Source: Jiella mangrovi
GTDB lineage: Bacteria; Pseudomonadota; Alphaproteobacteria; Rhizobiales; Rhizobiaceae
Direction: 5' to 3'
Assembly: GCF_017815135.1 (NCBI RefSeq)
Contig: NZ_JAGJCF010000014.1
Coordinates: 82,135-146,134, forward strand
Length of the DNA stretch: 64,000 nt
Shown one piece after another: positions 36,240-45,073 of this stretch (the first letter of the stretch is position 1; every line of letters starts with the position of its first letter). The notes beneath the pieces were generated by a model, which was not told the origin of the DNA, did no database searches, and saw only the letters and a list, made by a program, of their open reading frames with translations. Both the position numbers and the translations under genes were made by a program.

Positions 36240-37607
36240 ATGACCCCCGAAGACCTCAAGACCCTCCTTGCCCATGCCTCGCCGGCCCGTTCGGGCGATT
36301 TCCTCGCCGAAGTCGCGGCCGAGAGCCAGGAGGCGCGGGTGAAGGCGCAGCGAAGGCTGGCCGATACGGGGCTCGCCGAAATCCTCGATACGCCGCTGAT
36401 CGACCCCGAAACCTGCGAGGTTCAAAGGCTGATCATCGACCAGCACGATCCGGAAGCGTTTCGGCCGATTTCCGGGTTTTCGGTCGGCCAGTTCCGCGAC
36501 TGGCTCCTGTCGGACGAGGCGACGGGCGAGGCGATCGCGGCTCTGAAATGGGCGCTGACGCCGGAGATCGTCGCGGCCGTCTCGAAGATCTGCCGCAATC
36601 AGGATCTCATCGCCATCGCAAAGAAGCGGCCGGTGGTGACGAAGTTCCGAACGACGGTGGGGCTGCCGGGACATCTTGCGGTGCGCGTTCAGCCCAACCA
36701 TCCGACCGACGATGCCAAGGGCGTGGCCGCCTCGATTCTCGACGGGCTCGCCTTCGGCTGCGGTGACGCCGTCATCGGCATCAATCCGGCGACGGACAGC
36801 CCCTCGGCCATGCGCCGGTTGCTCGAACTGATCGAGGAATTGCGCCTGAAGCTCGACTGCCCGATGCAGTCCTGCGTGCTCGCCCATGTGACGACGGCGA
36901 TCGACTGCATGAGCCGGGGCGCGCCGGTCGATCTCGTCTTCCAGTCGATCGCGGGGTCGCAGAAGGCTAATTCCTCCTTCGGCATCTCGCTTTCCATGCT
37001 CAAGGAGGCGCAGGACGCTGCAAAATCCCTCAAGCGGGGGACGATCGGCGAGGATGTGATGTATTTCGAGACCGGGCAGGGCGCGGCGCTTTCGGCCAAC
37101 GCCCATTTCGGCATCGACCAGCAGACCATGGAAGCGCGGGCCTATGCCGTCGCGCGGGCCTTCGATCCGCTGCTCGTCAACACTGTCGTCGGCTTCATCG
37201 GCCCGGAATATCTCTATGACGGCAAGGAGATCACGCGAGCGGGGCTGGAGGACCATTTCTGCGGCAAGCTGCTCGGCGTGCCGATGGGGGTGGACGTCTG
37301 CTACACCAACCATGCCGAGGCCGATCAGGACGACATGGACAATCTGTTGACGCTACTCGCCGTGGCCGGCGTCAATTTCGTCATGGGCGTGCCGGGTTCC
37401 GACGACATCATGCTGAACTACCAGTCCACCTCCTATCACGACGCGGCCTATGTCCGCCGGGCGATGGGGCTGAAGCCGGCGCCGGAATTCGAGGCTTGGC
37501 TGAAGAGTGTCGGGGTGTTCGACGAGGAAGGCTTCCTCCTGCCCGAGGCAAGGCGGGGCGATGCCGGGCTTATCGCCAGATCGAAGCTTCTGGAAGCTGC
37601 GGAGTGA
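36240..37607 (+). CDS. eutB: Ethanolamine ammonia-lyase, large subunit
   Basis: The 455-residue TIM-barrel subunit binds adenosylcobalamin with EutC. It converts ethanolamine to acetaldehyde and ammonia. Recognisable segments are TKFRTTVGLPGHLAVRVQPNH early, LAHVTTAIDC and FQSIAGSQKANSSFGI in the middle, and CYTNHAEADQDDMDNLLTLL late. Length is as in other EutB proteins. The ATG at 36240 follows GAGG. eutC starts 5 bases after the stop. No shell proteins, EutA or permease genes occur nearby, so this is a simple non-compartment type. Confidence 0.96.
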   Translation: MTPEDLKTLLAHASPARSGDFLAEVAAESQEARVKAQRRLADTGLAEILDTPLIDPETCEVQRLIIDQHDPEAFRPISGFSVGQFRDWLLSDEATGEAIAALKWALTPEIVAAVSKICRNQDLIAIAKKRPVVTKFRTTVGLPGHLAVRVQPNHPTDDAKGVAASILDGLAFGCGDAVIGINPATDSPSAMRRLLELIEELRLKLDCPMQSCVLAHVTTAIDCMSRGAPVDLVFQSIAGSQKANSSFGISLSMLKEAQDAAKSLKRGTIGEDVMYFETGQGAALSANAHFGIDQQTMEARAYAVARAFDPLLVNTVVGFIGPEYLYDGKEITRAGLEDHFCGKLLGVPMGVDVCYTNHAEADQDDMDNLLTLLAVAGVNFVMGVPGSDDIMLNYQSTSYHDAAYVRRAMGLKPAPEFEAWLKSVGVFDEEGFLLPEARRGDAGLIARSKLLEAAE

Positions 37608-37612
37608 GTGCG

Positions 37613-38428
37613 ATGTCGTCCGACGAAACGCCCGCCACCGCCATCGCCACGACGGAGCAGAGCGAACATCCCCTCAAGCGGCTGCGGGACTTCACCGAAG
37701 CGCGCATCGGCCTCGGACGGCGCGGCGCGGGGCTGCCGACGGCGGCGCATCTCGATTTCGCCGAGGACCACGCCAAGGCCCGCGACGCGGTGCATTCGGA
37801 TTTTGCGGCCGAGGCGATCGCTTCGGCACTCGAAGAGGCCGGCTATGACACGCTGCCGGTGAAGAGCCAGGCCGGCGACCGCGCGACCTACCTGAGGCGT
37901 CCCGATCTCGGCCGGCTGGTGGCGGACAATTCGCGAGACGCACTGACAGCCGCCGAGGGCGGGCCCTTCGACCTTGTCCTGATCCTGGCCGACGGCTTGT
38001 CCGCAACGGCTGTCAACGCCCATGGCGCGACGGTGGCGGTCGGGGTCCTCAAGGCGCTGCCGCAAGACTGGCGGATCGCCCCGGTGGTGATCGCGGCCGG
38101 CGCCCGCGTCGCTTTGTCCGACCCGATCGGCGAAGCCGTCAGGGCGAAGATCGCGCTGATGCTGGTCGGCGAACGGCCGGGCCTTTCGGCCGCAAACAGC
38201 CTCGGCGCCTATCTCACCTTCGATCCGAAACCCGGCCGCTCGGATGCCGACCGCAACTGCGTCTCCAACATCCGCCCGGCCGGCCTCGACCCCCAGAAAG
38301 CCGGAGAAAAGCTGGCAGCGCTGGTGATGCGCTCCGCCGAGCTGCAGCTTTCCGGCACCGGGCTGAAGGACGACGCCGACGATCGGCTGACCGCCGACGG
38401 CGACGACACGCCTCGCATCGGCTCCTGA
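37613..38428 (+). CDS. eutC: Ethanolamine ammonia-lyase, small subunit
   Basis: The 271-residue small subunit completes the B12 site. It contains the family segments LRDFTEARIGLGRRGAGLPT, LILADGLSATAVNAHG and VGERPGLSAANSLGAYLTF. It ends with the cysteine-containing DADRNCVSNIRPAGL, typical of EutC. It directly follows eutB, so the two are translated together. The C-terminal tail after RSAELQLSGTGLKD is longer and more acidic than usual. Confidence 0.96.
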   Translation: MSSDETPATAIATTEQSEHPLKRLRDFTEARIGLGRRGAGLPTAAHLDFAEDHAKARDAVHSDFAAEAIASALEEAGYDTLPVKSQAGDRATYLRRPDLGRLVADNSRDALTAAEGGPFDLVLILADGLSATAVNAHGATVAVGVLKALPQDWRIAPVVIAAGARVALSDPIGEAVRAKIALMLVGERPGLSAANSLGAYLTFDPKPGRSDADRNCVSNIRPAGLDPQKAGEKLAALVMRSAELQLSGTGLKDDADDRLTADGDDTPRIGS

Positions 38429-38556
38429 TTCGGTGTCCGCCCGGCTGCCGTGATTGCGGGTGAGCCTTCGGCGTCTTTACCTCCCTTCCGTGCACCATCA
38501 CGGCAAATTCTCCGCGGCCGAGGTTTGAAGCGGCGGCTTTGCAACACATCTAAGGA

Positions 38557-38598
38557 AGCGACGGCCGGCGCCGCCTGAAGGGCACGCCGGCCGTCGCT
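38557..38598 (+). promoter_or_regulatory. Strong hairpin in the leader of the terC-family gene
   Basis: AGCGACGGCCGGCG (38557-38570) pairs perfectly with CGCCGGCCGTCGCT (38585-38598) around a 14-base loop. No T run follows. It lies about 135 bases before the start codon in a 305-base leader. TerC-family genes often carry structured leaders such as Mn-sensing yybP-ykoY RNAs. I could not confirm that consensus here. It could also be a repeat or an eutC terminator. Confidence 0.5.
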
Positions 38599-38733
38599 GC
38601 GCTTGCCAGAACCTTCCTTGACGAGGCCGGCCCGCCAGAGATGGCCCGGCACAGCGGCGATGAGACGGCGGCAATCTTGAAACGACGCGGCTCGGACCGG
38701 CACACGGCCGGTTTTGCCGAAGGGAGTTGACAC

Positions 38734-39774
38734 TTGGAAGATCTCTTCACGGCTTCGTCGGGCAACGGCTCCGTTCCGTTGTTTGTCTGGCTCGCAACCA
38801 TCGGCGGTATCGCCGGTCTCTTCCTGTTCGACTTTCTTACCCATGTCAGAAAGGCCCATGAGCCGAGTTTCAAGGAAGCGGCCATCTGGTCCGTCTTTTA
38901 TGTCGCGCTCGCCTGCATTTTCGGCGGCGGCGTCTTTCTGTTCTGGGACCATACCCACGGCGTCGAGTTCTTTGCCGGCTTCATCACCGAAAAGAGCCTG
39001 TCGGTCGACAATCTCTTCGTCTTCGTCATCATCATGCAGGCCTTCCGGGTGCCGGGGGAGGACCAGCAGAAAGCGCTTCTGATCGGCATCGTCCTCGCCC
39101 TGATCCTGCGCGGCATCTTCATCGCCATCGGCGCCGCGGCGATCGAACGGTTCTCCTGGGTCTTCTACATCTTCGGCGCCTTCCTCCTGTGGACCGCCTA
39201 CAAGCTGGCAAAGGACAGCTTTTCCGGCCACAAGAAGACCGACGAGGAATACAAGCCGAACGCCTTCGTGAAGTGGTTCCAGAGCCACCTGCCGGTCACC
39301 TCCGATTTCCATGGCAACGCCATCACGGTGAAACTCGACGGCAAGCGCCACTTCACGCCGATGATGATCGTCATCATCGCCCTCGGCATGACCGACATCC
39401 TGTTCGCGCTCGATTCGATTCCGGCGATCTACGGCCTGACCGATGCGCCCTACATCGTCTTCACCGCCAACGCCTTCGCGTTGCTGGGGCTGCTGCAGCT
39501 CTACTTCCTCTTGGGCGGCCTGCTCGATCGGCTGGTCTATCTGGGCGTCGGTCTCGCCCTCGTCCTCGGCTTCATCGGCGTGAAGCTGATCTTCCATGCG
39601 CTGGAGGAAAACTCGCTCGGTTTCATCAATGGCGGGCAGCCGATCGAAGGGCTGCCGCATATCTCGACCCTGTTTTCGCTGGGCGTCATCGTCGGCATTC
39701 TGGCGATCACGACGATCGCCAGTCTCCTGAAGAGCCGTTCGATGGGCGCGTCCTCCAAGACGCCGTCGCAATGA
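38734..39774 (+). CDS. TerC-family integral membrane protein (putative metal exporter)
   Basis: The 346-residue protein has nine or so transmembrane segments. It keeps the conserved acidic motifs EKSLSVDNLFVFVII and GMTDILFALDSIPAIYG that line the ion path in this family. TerC/Alx/MntX-type proteins export manganese or deal with metal stress; tellurite resistance is the historical name. The start is TTG at 38734, supported by AAGGGAG upstream and a normal N-terminus. A strong hairpin lies in its leader. Confidence 0.9.
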   Translation: MEDLFTASSGNGSVPLFVWLATIGGIAGLFLFDFLTHVRKAHEPSFKEAAIWSVFYVALACIFGGGVFLFWDHTHGVEFFAGFITEKSLSVDNLFVFVIIMQAFRVPGEDQQKALLIGIVLALILRGIFIAIGAAAIERFSWVFYIFGAFLLWTAYKLAKDSFSGHKKTDEEYKPNAFVKWFQSHLPVTSDFHGNAITVKLDGKRHFTPMMIVIIALGMTDILFALDSIPAIYGLTDAPYIVFTANAFALLGLLQLYFLLGGLLDRLVYLGVGLALVLGFIGVKLIFHALEENSLGFINGGQPIEGLPHISTLFSLGVIVGILAITTIASLLKSRSMGASSKTPSQ

Positions 39775-39919
39775 GCGCGCCGGCGCGTCCCGCCGGCTTG
39801 TTTGAACTGGCCGATCCTGCGAAGGGCTGGGTGATAAGCTTTCGGCCGTGCGCCGCAGAGGCGCCCGGCGCCCCGAACCGGCGCCCCGAACCGGCAACGT
39901 GACGAGGAAACCGACGATC

Positions 39920-40339
39920 TTGGCAGACAAAGAGACGGCAGGAGGCGGCGAGGAAGCCAAGGCGATGGTGCCCGCCCCGGGCGATACGGACGCCTGGGAC
40001 GCGCGGCGCGAAAAACTCGGAGCCAAACTCGCCGAACATCGCGCCCGCAACGCTTCGCAAGCCCAGAAAGAGCGCAGTCCCGGAACAACGCAGGGCATCG
40101 CCGAGGGTCTGAAGCTTGCGTCGGAGTTCGTCGCCGGCATCATCGTCGGTGCGGCGATCGGCTACGGAATCGACCAGCTGGCGGGAACCATGCCCTTTGG
40201 CCTGATCGTCTTCCTGATGATCGGCTTTGCCGCGGGGGTGAAAAACGTCCTCAGTTCGGTCTCGCCCAAGCCGTCTCCGCTGGCGAAAGCACCGCCGGTC
40301 ACGAAGGACGCTTCCAGGGATAACGGCGAAAACCGATAG
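39920..40339 (+). CDS. atpI: ATP synthase protein I
   Basis: The 139-residue protein has a charged N-terminal half and two transmembrane helices ([20 protein letters not shown] and [19 protein letters not shown]). It precedes atpB, as in other alphaproteobacterial F0 operons. AtpI assists c-ring assembly and magnesium supply. The start is TTG at 39920 after GAGGAAA; GTG at 39899 and ATG at 39965 are alternatives. The product is AtpI by context and hydropathy; sequence conservation of this family is low. Confidence 0.85.
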   Translation: MADKETAGGGEEAKAMVPAPGDTDAWDARREKLGAKLAEHRARNASQAQKERSPGTTQGIAEGLKLASEFVAGIIVGAAIGYGIDQLAGTMPFGLIVFLMIGFAAGVKNVLSSVSPKPSPLAKAPPVTKDASRDNGENR

Positions 40340-40445
40340 AATCGGGCGTGAAACTCCACGAAGGGGTGTTGCTTCGTGTCTTAGAGGACGCTATGGGCAG
40401 AACGTCTTAATTCAGGCGCAGGCATTCGACGAAGGACCAGGCCGT

Positions 40446-41204
40446 TTGGCATACGACCCGACAGATCCGATCCATCAGTTCCAGATCAACCGTATCGTGC
40501 CGATCCGGATCGGCGACTGGGATTTTTCCTTCACGAACTCCGCCCTGTTCATGGTGCTGACCGTCGCGGTCACCGCCGCGTTCCTGTATTACACGACGCG
40601 CGGGCGCGGCCTCGTCCCCTCGAGGGGGCAGTCGATCACCGAACTGACCTACGAGTTCACCGCCAATATGCTGCGCGACGCCGCCGGCACGGCGGGGATG
40701 AAGTTCTTCCCCTTCGTCTTCTCGATCTTCATGTTCATCCTGGTCGCAAACCTCTTCGGCATGTTCCCGTATTTCTTCACGGTGACGAGCCATCTGATCG
40801 TGACCTTCGCTCTCGCCATGCTGGTGATGGCGGTCGTCGTGGGCTACGGCTTCACGAAGCACGGCCTGAAGTTCTTCAAGCTGTTCGTTCCCGAGGGCGT
40901 GCCGGGCATCCTGATGCCGCTGGTCGTCCTCATCGAGGTGGTGTCCTTCCTCTCGAGGCCGGTCTCGCTCTCGGTTCGTCTTTTCGCCAACATGCTGGCG
41001 GGTCACATCACGCTGAAGGTGTTCGCCGGCTTCATCGTTTCGCTGAGTGCTTTCGGCGCGCTGGGCATCCTCGGCTCGATCCTGCCTCTCCTGATGGTCG
41101 TCGCGCTGACGGCGCTGGAGTTCCTGGTCGCCGCGCTGCAGGCCTATGTCTTCGCGGTGCTGACCTGCATGTATCTCAACGACGCAATCCACCCGGGCCA
41201 CTGA
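40446..41204 (+). CDS. atpB: ATP synthase F0 subunit a
   Basis: The 252-residue membrane subunit forms the proton half-channels. The essential Arg is in [14 protein letters not shown] in the penultimate helix. The N-terminal [17 protein letters not shown] is typical of rhizobial AtpB. The start is TTG at 40446, with GAAGGA upstream; no ATG fits. It follows atpI by about 106 bases and precedes atpE. Confidence 0.96.
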   Translation: MAYDPTDPIHQFQINRIVPIRIGDWDFSFTNSALFMVLTVAVTAAFLYYTTRGRGLVPSRGQSITELTYEFTANMLRDAAGTAGMKFFPFVFSIFMFILVANLFGMFPYFFTVTSHLIVTFALAMLVMAVVVGYGFTKHGLKFFKLFVPEGVPGILMPLVVLIEVVSFLSRPVSLSVRLFANMLAGHITLKVFAGFIVSLSAFGALGILGSILPLLMVVALTALEFLVAALQAYVFAVLTCMYLNDAIHPGH

Positions 41205-41298
41205 TCGTTTCTTCGCAGATCCGGTCCGGTCCCTTCGCCTGGGCGCGGTGGCGCCCGAACAACCGCCGATATCAAACCCGTTCAAAGGAGTAGTCAAC

Positions 41299-41526
41299 AT
41301 GGAAGCGGATGCAGCAAAGTTCATCGGTGCCGGTCTCGCATGCCTCGGCATGGGCGGCGCCGGAATCGGCCTCGGCACGATCTTCGGCCAGTATCTCGCC
41401 GGCGCGCTGCGCAATCCCTCGGCTGCCGACGGCCAGTTCGGCCGCCTGATCTTCGGCTTCGCGGTGACGGAAGCGCTCGGCATCTTCTCGCTGCTCGTCG
41501 CGCTGCTGCTGCTCTTCGCCGTCTAA
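41299..41526 (+). CDS. atpE: ATP synthase F0 subunit c
   Basis: The 75-residue hairpin proteolipid forms the rotor ring. The two helices are joined by the polar loop [11 protein letters not shown]. The proton-carrying carboxylate is Glu58 in [15 protein letters not shown] at 41299 is preceded by AAAGGAG. The residues around Glu58 are those of H+-coupled rather than Na+-coupled rings, as the Na+-binding pattern is absent. Confidence 0.97.
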   Translation: MEADAAKFIGAGLACLGMGGAGIGLGTIFGQYLAGALRNPSAADGQFGRLIFGFAVTEALGIFSLLVALLLLFAV

Positions 41527-41602
41527 GGCGAGCCACGAGCCGACACGACGTTCTTGACCGGCGGCCCACGAAGCCGCCGGTCGTTCTTGCCGGAGACCCG
41601 CG

Positions 41603-42208
41603 ATGTTCGTCACGCAAGCCTTTGCCCAGGATGGGGAAACGACCGACCACCAGCCGGTGACGGCCGAGGGCGCGAACGTGACCCATCACGAGGGCACGAT
41701 CTCCCCCGATGAGCACGGGGAAGGCTTTCCGCCGTTCAATCCCGAATATTTTCCCTCCCAGCTCCTGTGGCTGGCGATCACCTTCGGCGTCTTCTACTGG
41801 CTGCTGAAGACGGTGATCATGCCGCGCATCGGCGGCATCCTGGAAAACCGGCGTGATCGGATCGCTCTCGATCTCGAAGCCGCCGAGCGGATGCGCTCCG
41901 ACGCGGACGAGGCCAAGGCCGCCTACGAGCAGGAGCTGACCGAGGCGCGCAACCGCGCACATTCGATCGCCCAGGACGCGCGCGAAACCGCCAAGGCCGA
42001 TGCCGAGAAGGAGCGCAAGCGTCTCGATGCCGAGCTCGACGAGAAGCTCGAAGCCGCACAGGCCCGCATCGGCGAGGTGAAGCGCTCGGCGCTCGGCGAG
42101 GTCGACGGGATCGCCCGCGACGTCACCGACACGATCCTGCGCCAAGTCGCCAATATCGAAGCCAGCCAGGACGAGATCGCCAGCGCCGTCAATCAGGCCG
42201 GAAGCTGA
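41603..42208 (+). CDS. ATP synthase F0 subunit b' (second b-type subunit)
   Basis: The 201-residue protein has an acidic, His-rich N-terminus, one membrane helix (SQLLWLAITFGVFYWLLK) and a long charged coiled coil. It pairs with the next gene product to form the peripheral stalk. Two b-type genes in tandem are the normal alphaproteobacterial arrangement. Its N-terminal segment MFVTQAFAQDG looks like a truncated signal-type sequence. Confidence 0.95.
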   Translation: MFVTQAFAQDGETTDHQPVTAEGANVTHHEGTISPDEHGEGFPPFNPEYFPSQLLWLAITFGVFYWLLKTVIMPRIGGILENRRDRIALDLEAAERMRSDADEAKAAYEQELTEARNRAHSIAQDARETAKADAEKERKRLDAELDEKLEAAQARIGEVKRSALGEVDGIARDVTDTILRQVANIEASQDEIASAVNQAGS

Positions 42209-42221
42209 GGGGAGACGACCC

Positions 42222-42701
42222 ATGGACAATACATTCTGGACGTTTGTCGGCCTGATCCTGTTCTTCGTCGTGGTCTTCTACATCAAGGCACCGACGAAGA
42301 TCGGCAAGAATCTCGACGAGCGCGCCGCCAAGATCCGCAAGGAGATCGAGGAGGCACGGGAGCTGAAGGAAGAGGCCAAGCAGCAGCTTGCCGAATTCCA
42401 GCGCCGCCGCCGCGAGGCCGAGCAGGAAGCCAAGGACATCATCGCCGCCGCCAAGCGCGAGGCCGATGCGATGCTCAAGGAAGCGCGCCAGCGCAACGAG
42501 GACTACGTCGAGCGACGCACCGCCATGGCCGAGGCGAAGATCGCCCAGGCCGAGAGCGACGCCGTCGCCGAGGTTCGGGCCTCGGCCGTCAACATCGCCA
42601 TCGAGGCGTCGGCCAAGATCATCGCCGACCGCAACTCCGGCGAGACGAGCGGCCTGTTCATCGATAATTCCATTCAGGAAGTTCGCAAGCGCCTTAACTG
42701 A
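42222..42701 (+). CDS. atpF: ATP synthase F0 subunit b
   Basis: The 159-residue subunit has an N-terminal membrane helix (FWTFVGLILFFVVVFYIK) and an alanine/glutamate-rich coiled coil that contacts F1. It is 13 bases after the b' gene and is the last gene of the F0 operon. F1 genes are not in the window, as expected for this group. Confidence 0.96.
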   Translation: MDNTFWTFVGLILFFVVVFYIKAPTKIGKNLDERAAKIRKEIEEARELKEEAKQQLAEFQRRRREAEQEAKDIIAAAKREADAMLKEARQRNEDYVERRTAMAEAKIAQAESDAVAEVRASAVNIAIEASAKIIADRNSGETSGLFIDNSIQEVRKRLN

Positions 42702-42744
42702 TATCGCGCGGCGGAAACGCCGCCCGCATCGATCAGAACTGCCA

Positions 42745-42775
42745 GAAAGCCGGGCCCTTGGTCCGGCTTTTTTGC
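42745..42775 (+). terminator. Rho-independent terminator of the F0 operon
   Basis: AAAGCCGG and CCGGCTTT form a stem with the loop around GCCCTTGGT, followed by TTTTTT. It is about 45 bases after the atpF stop. Confidence 0.9.
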
Positions 42776-42877
42776 GTCGTCGACGCTTCAGACCGTCATC
42801 CTCCTCACCGGCCAGTTGGACGAAGGGCGCATTCCGGCCCAGATTGGTTCGAGGACCGGATGTGAGGAGGAGCGAAG

Positions 42878-43879
42878 ATGAATCCCGAGCCAAAGACGAG
42901 CCGCCTTGCCGATGCACTCTTCGTCCCGGTGCTGACCCACTATGCGCAAGGGGGCGCTGGAACGGTCGATCGCGATCGCATGCTCGCCCATCTCAGGACG
43001 ATTCGTCCGAGCGTCAGGCAGGTCATGCTGGCAGGCTCGACGGGTGATGGCTGGGAGCTCGGGGACGACGGTTTCGACGCTCTGATCGATCTTGCCGCAT
43101 CGCGCGAGATGGCGGGTCTCGATCTTGCTTTGATCTTCGGGGCTTTGAGGCCCACCACCGAGGCGGTGATCGCCAGGCTGAACCATCTGGAAGAGCGGCT
43201 GGCGAAGGATGCGGACCTTCGGGAGCGGGTGACATGTGCCGTGGTGTGCCCGCCGGTCGACGCGCAAGCCAGCCAGGATGCGATTGTCGAGCATTATGAG
43301 GCGGTGCTTCTCGCCAGCCGGCTGCCCATTGCGGTCTATCAGCTGCCGCAGGTGACCGGCTGCCGGATCGCGCCAGAGACGATGGCGAGGCTCGCCGCCT
43401 CGCCACGCGTCGGCCTCTTCAAGGATTCCAGCGGCGAAGACACGGTGGCAAAAAGCGGCCTCGACTTCGCCGACGTGGCGCTAGTTCGCGGGGCCGAGGG
43501 CGGATATCTGGAGGCGCTGAAACCGGACGGCCCCTATGACGGCTGGCTGCTGTCGACCGGCAACGTCATCGGTGAGCCGCTGCGGCAACTTCTGGCACTC
43601 AAGGCGGAAGGCAGGAGCGCCGAGGCGGAGGCTCTGTCGGCACGGCTGTCGCGGGCCGTCGCGGCGGTGTTCGAGGCGGCGCAGGGCGAAGGCGGCGCCA
43701 ACGCCTTTTCCAATGCCAACCGGGCGATGGACCATCTCGCGGCGCATGGCGGGGCCTGGCGCGATGCGCCGCTGCCGCTCAAGGTCGATGGCAATCGGCT
43801 GTCGGCGGACCTCGTCGAAAAGGCGGCGGAGATCGCACAGGATCTGTTGCCGGCCGCCGGGCGGGGCTATCTGGAATAG
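42878..43879 (+). CDS. Dihydrodipicolinate synthase/N-acetylneuraminate lyase family protein
   Basis: The 333-residue class I aldolase has the substrate-loop motif AGSTGDGWEL (in place of GTTGE), the catalytic Tyr in IAVYQLPQ and the Schiff-base Lys in GLFKDSSGED. The family makes or splits 2-keto acids using pyruvate. The changed substrate loop and longer C-terminus argue against lysine biosynthesis and for a catabolic keto-acid aldolase. It stands alone after the ATP synthase terminator. Confidence 0.85.
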   Translation: MNPEPKTSRLADALFVPVLTHYAQGGAGTVDRDRMLAHLRTIRPSVRQVMLAGSTGDGWELGDDGFDALIDLAASREMAGLDLALIFGALRPTTEAVIARLNHLEERLAKDADLRERVTCAVVCPPVDAQASQDAIVEHYEAVLLASRLPIAVYQLPQVTGCRIAPETMARLAASPRVGLFKDSSGEDTVAKSGLDFADVALVRGAEGGYLEALKPDGPYDGWLLSTGNVIGEPLRQLLALKAEGRSAEAEALSARLSRAVAAVFEAAQGEGGANAFSNANRAMDHLAAHGGAWRDAPLPLKVDGNRLSADLVEKAAEIAQDLLPAAGRGYLE

Positions 43880-43937
43880 GGAGAAGGGGGGTACTGACGC
43901 AGCCGGTCACCTGCCCGCTGTCCGGATATCGCAGGTG

Positions 43938-44069
43938 TGTCATCCCGGCCTACAGCATCGGCCCAAAAATCGGAATCGATTTTTGGAAAGCACGATGCGG
44001 TGATTCAATAGGTTAGAGCGTCCTTTGTGCGTCCATTCGGACGCACGGCGCTCTAAAGCCGGAATGACG
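43938..44069. repeat. Composite palindromic repeat including the uninterrupted AGAGCG hairpin
   Basis: The outer arms GTCATCCCGGC and GCCGGAATGAC enclose the segment around 43975 (CGATTTTTGGAAAGCACGAT) and a perfect-looking hairpin at 44014-44055. The hairpin has AGAGCGTCCTTTGTGCGTCC on one side and GGACGCACGGCGCTCT on the other. Diverged versions of the hairpin arms flank the 238-bp elements at 9686 and 53494. Confidence 0.72.
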
Positions 44070-44142
44070 CCATCGTGAAGTCTGCGCTCGATGTTTCGGA
44101 AAGCCGAGAGAGCCGCGCAGCCGGAGTTTCGCCGCGCCGCGA

Positions 44143-44793
44143 TCAGGCTTCGGGCGTCGCCGCCTTGGGGGCGATCGTGAAGACGACGCGCTCGTCCGTC
44201 TTCTCATAGGTGATCGCGAGCCCCGCCTCCTCGGCGAGAAACAGCGCGTAGTAGGGCTGGATCGCCTGGGCGTCCATCGGCTCCTCGCCATTGGTCCCGT
44301 CCAGCATCGCAACCAGCCGCTGCTGCAGGCGAATGCGCTGGCCAGTCGCGGAGATCGTCGCCTCGAAGGGCTCGATGCCGGCGATCTTCACATTGACCTC
44401 GCCGCCGCGGCTGATCGACGCGCTCGCCATCACCAGGACGTTGAGGACGACCTTGGCGTAGTTCTTCGGCACGTAGCCTGGCTCGCCTTCCCAGACGAGG
44501 TTGGCCTTCTCGTGGTCCATATAGCCGGTCGCGACGGTCTTGGCGTCGTTGAGATCGATCGAAGCGGTCTGCGATCCGGCCGCGCCGAAGGCGATGCGGG
44601 CGAACTGGAGCTTCGCCACGGCCGCCTTCAGCGAGGAGCGGACGAGATCCATCGACTCCTTGTCGCCCGGCATGTCGTCCAGGAGCTCAAGACCGCTCTG
44701 GATGCCGAAGACCGGCGAGATGATGTCGTGGCACAGGCGGCTCGACAGAAGCGCCGCAAGCTCCGCGGAGGAAATTGAAGGCAGGCTGGTCAT
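44143..44793 (-). CDS. chpT: Histidine phosphotransferase ChpT
   Basis: The 216-residue protein relays phosphate from the CckA receiver to CtrA and CpdR. The phospho-accepting His22 lies in SSRLCHDIISPVFGIQSGLE, and the C-terminal degenerate ATPase-like domain (QPYYALFLAEEAGLAITYEK) is intact. Family length is normal. It is divergent from eipA. CtrA lies 7 kb downstream on the same strand, with unrelated genes in between. Confidence 0.93.
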   Translation of the reverse strand: MTSLPSISSAELAALLSSRLCHDIISPVFGIQSGLELLDDMPGDKESMDLVRSSLKAAVAKLQFARIAFGAAGSQTASIDLNDAKTVATGYMDHEKANLVWEGEPGYVPKNYAKVVLNVLVMASASISRGGEVNVKIAGIEPFEATISATGQRIRLQQRLVAMLDGTNGEEPMDAQAIQPYYALFLAEEAGLAITYEKTDERVVFTIAPKAATPEA

Positions 44794-44975
44794 GGTCGAA
44801 CCGTCCGCTGGTTGGCCGATGTCTGTCCGGTCGTCGAAGGCGAATCATCCCCCGTCTCGTCCGCCGACCATGATTCCATGGCGGCGGCGCGTCAACCGAG
44901 AGACGCTTCGGGGACGATCCCGGCTCCGGCAAACCGGCTCCGACGAGGATGAAACGTCATCTTAATGGCATTGCG

Positions 44976-44983
44976 TTAGCCAT
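44976..44983. promoter_or_regulatory. Possible CtrA half-site upstream of eipA
   Basis: TTAGCCAT matches the alphaproteobacterial CtrA half-site TTAACCAT in 7 of 8 bases. A further TTAA lies 11 bases to its left. Spacing is not the canonical N7. It is about 90 bases before the eipA ATG. In Brucella, eipA is a CtrA target. Confidence 0.35.
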
Positions 44984-45073
44984 TCGGAAACCACGGCCGG
45001 GCCAAAATGGCGGAAGGGACAAGATTGTCACGCTTTTGGCCGAACCGGTCAGCCCTTTCGAAAGGAATGGATC

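Noticed and set aside
38429..38733. Manganese (yybP-ykoY) riboswitch before the terC-family gene
   Set aside because: The conserved internal-loop bases could not be located by eye; only the hairpin is reported.
44962..44983. Full CtrA box upstream of eipA
   Set aside because: The two half elements are 10 rather than 7 bases apart and one is imperfect, so only a weak half-site is listed.
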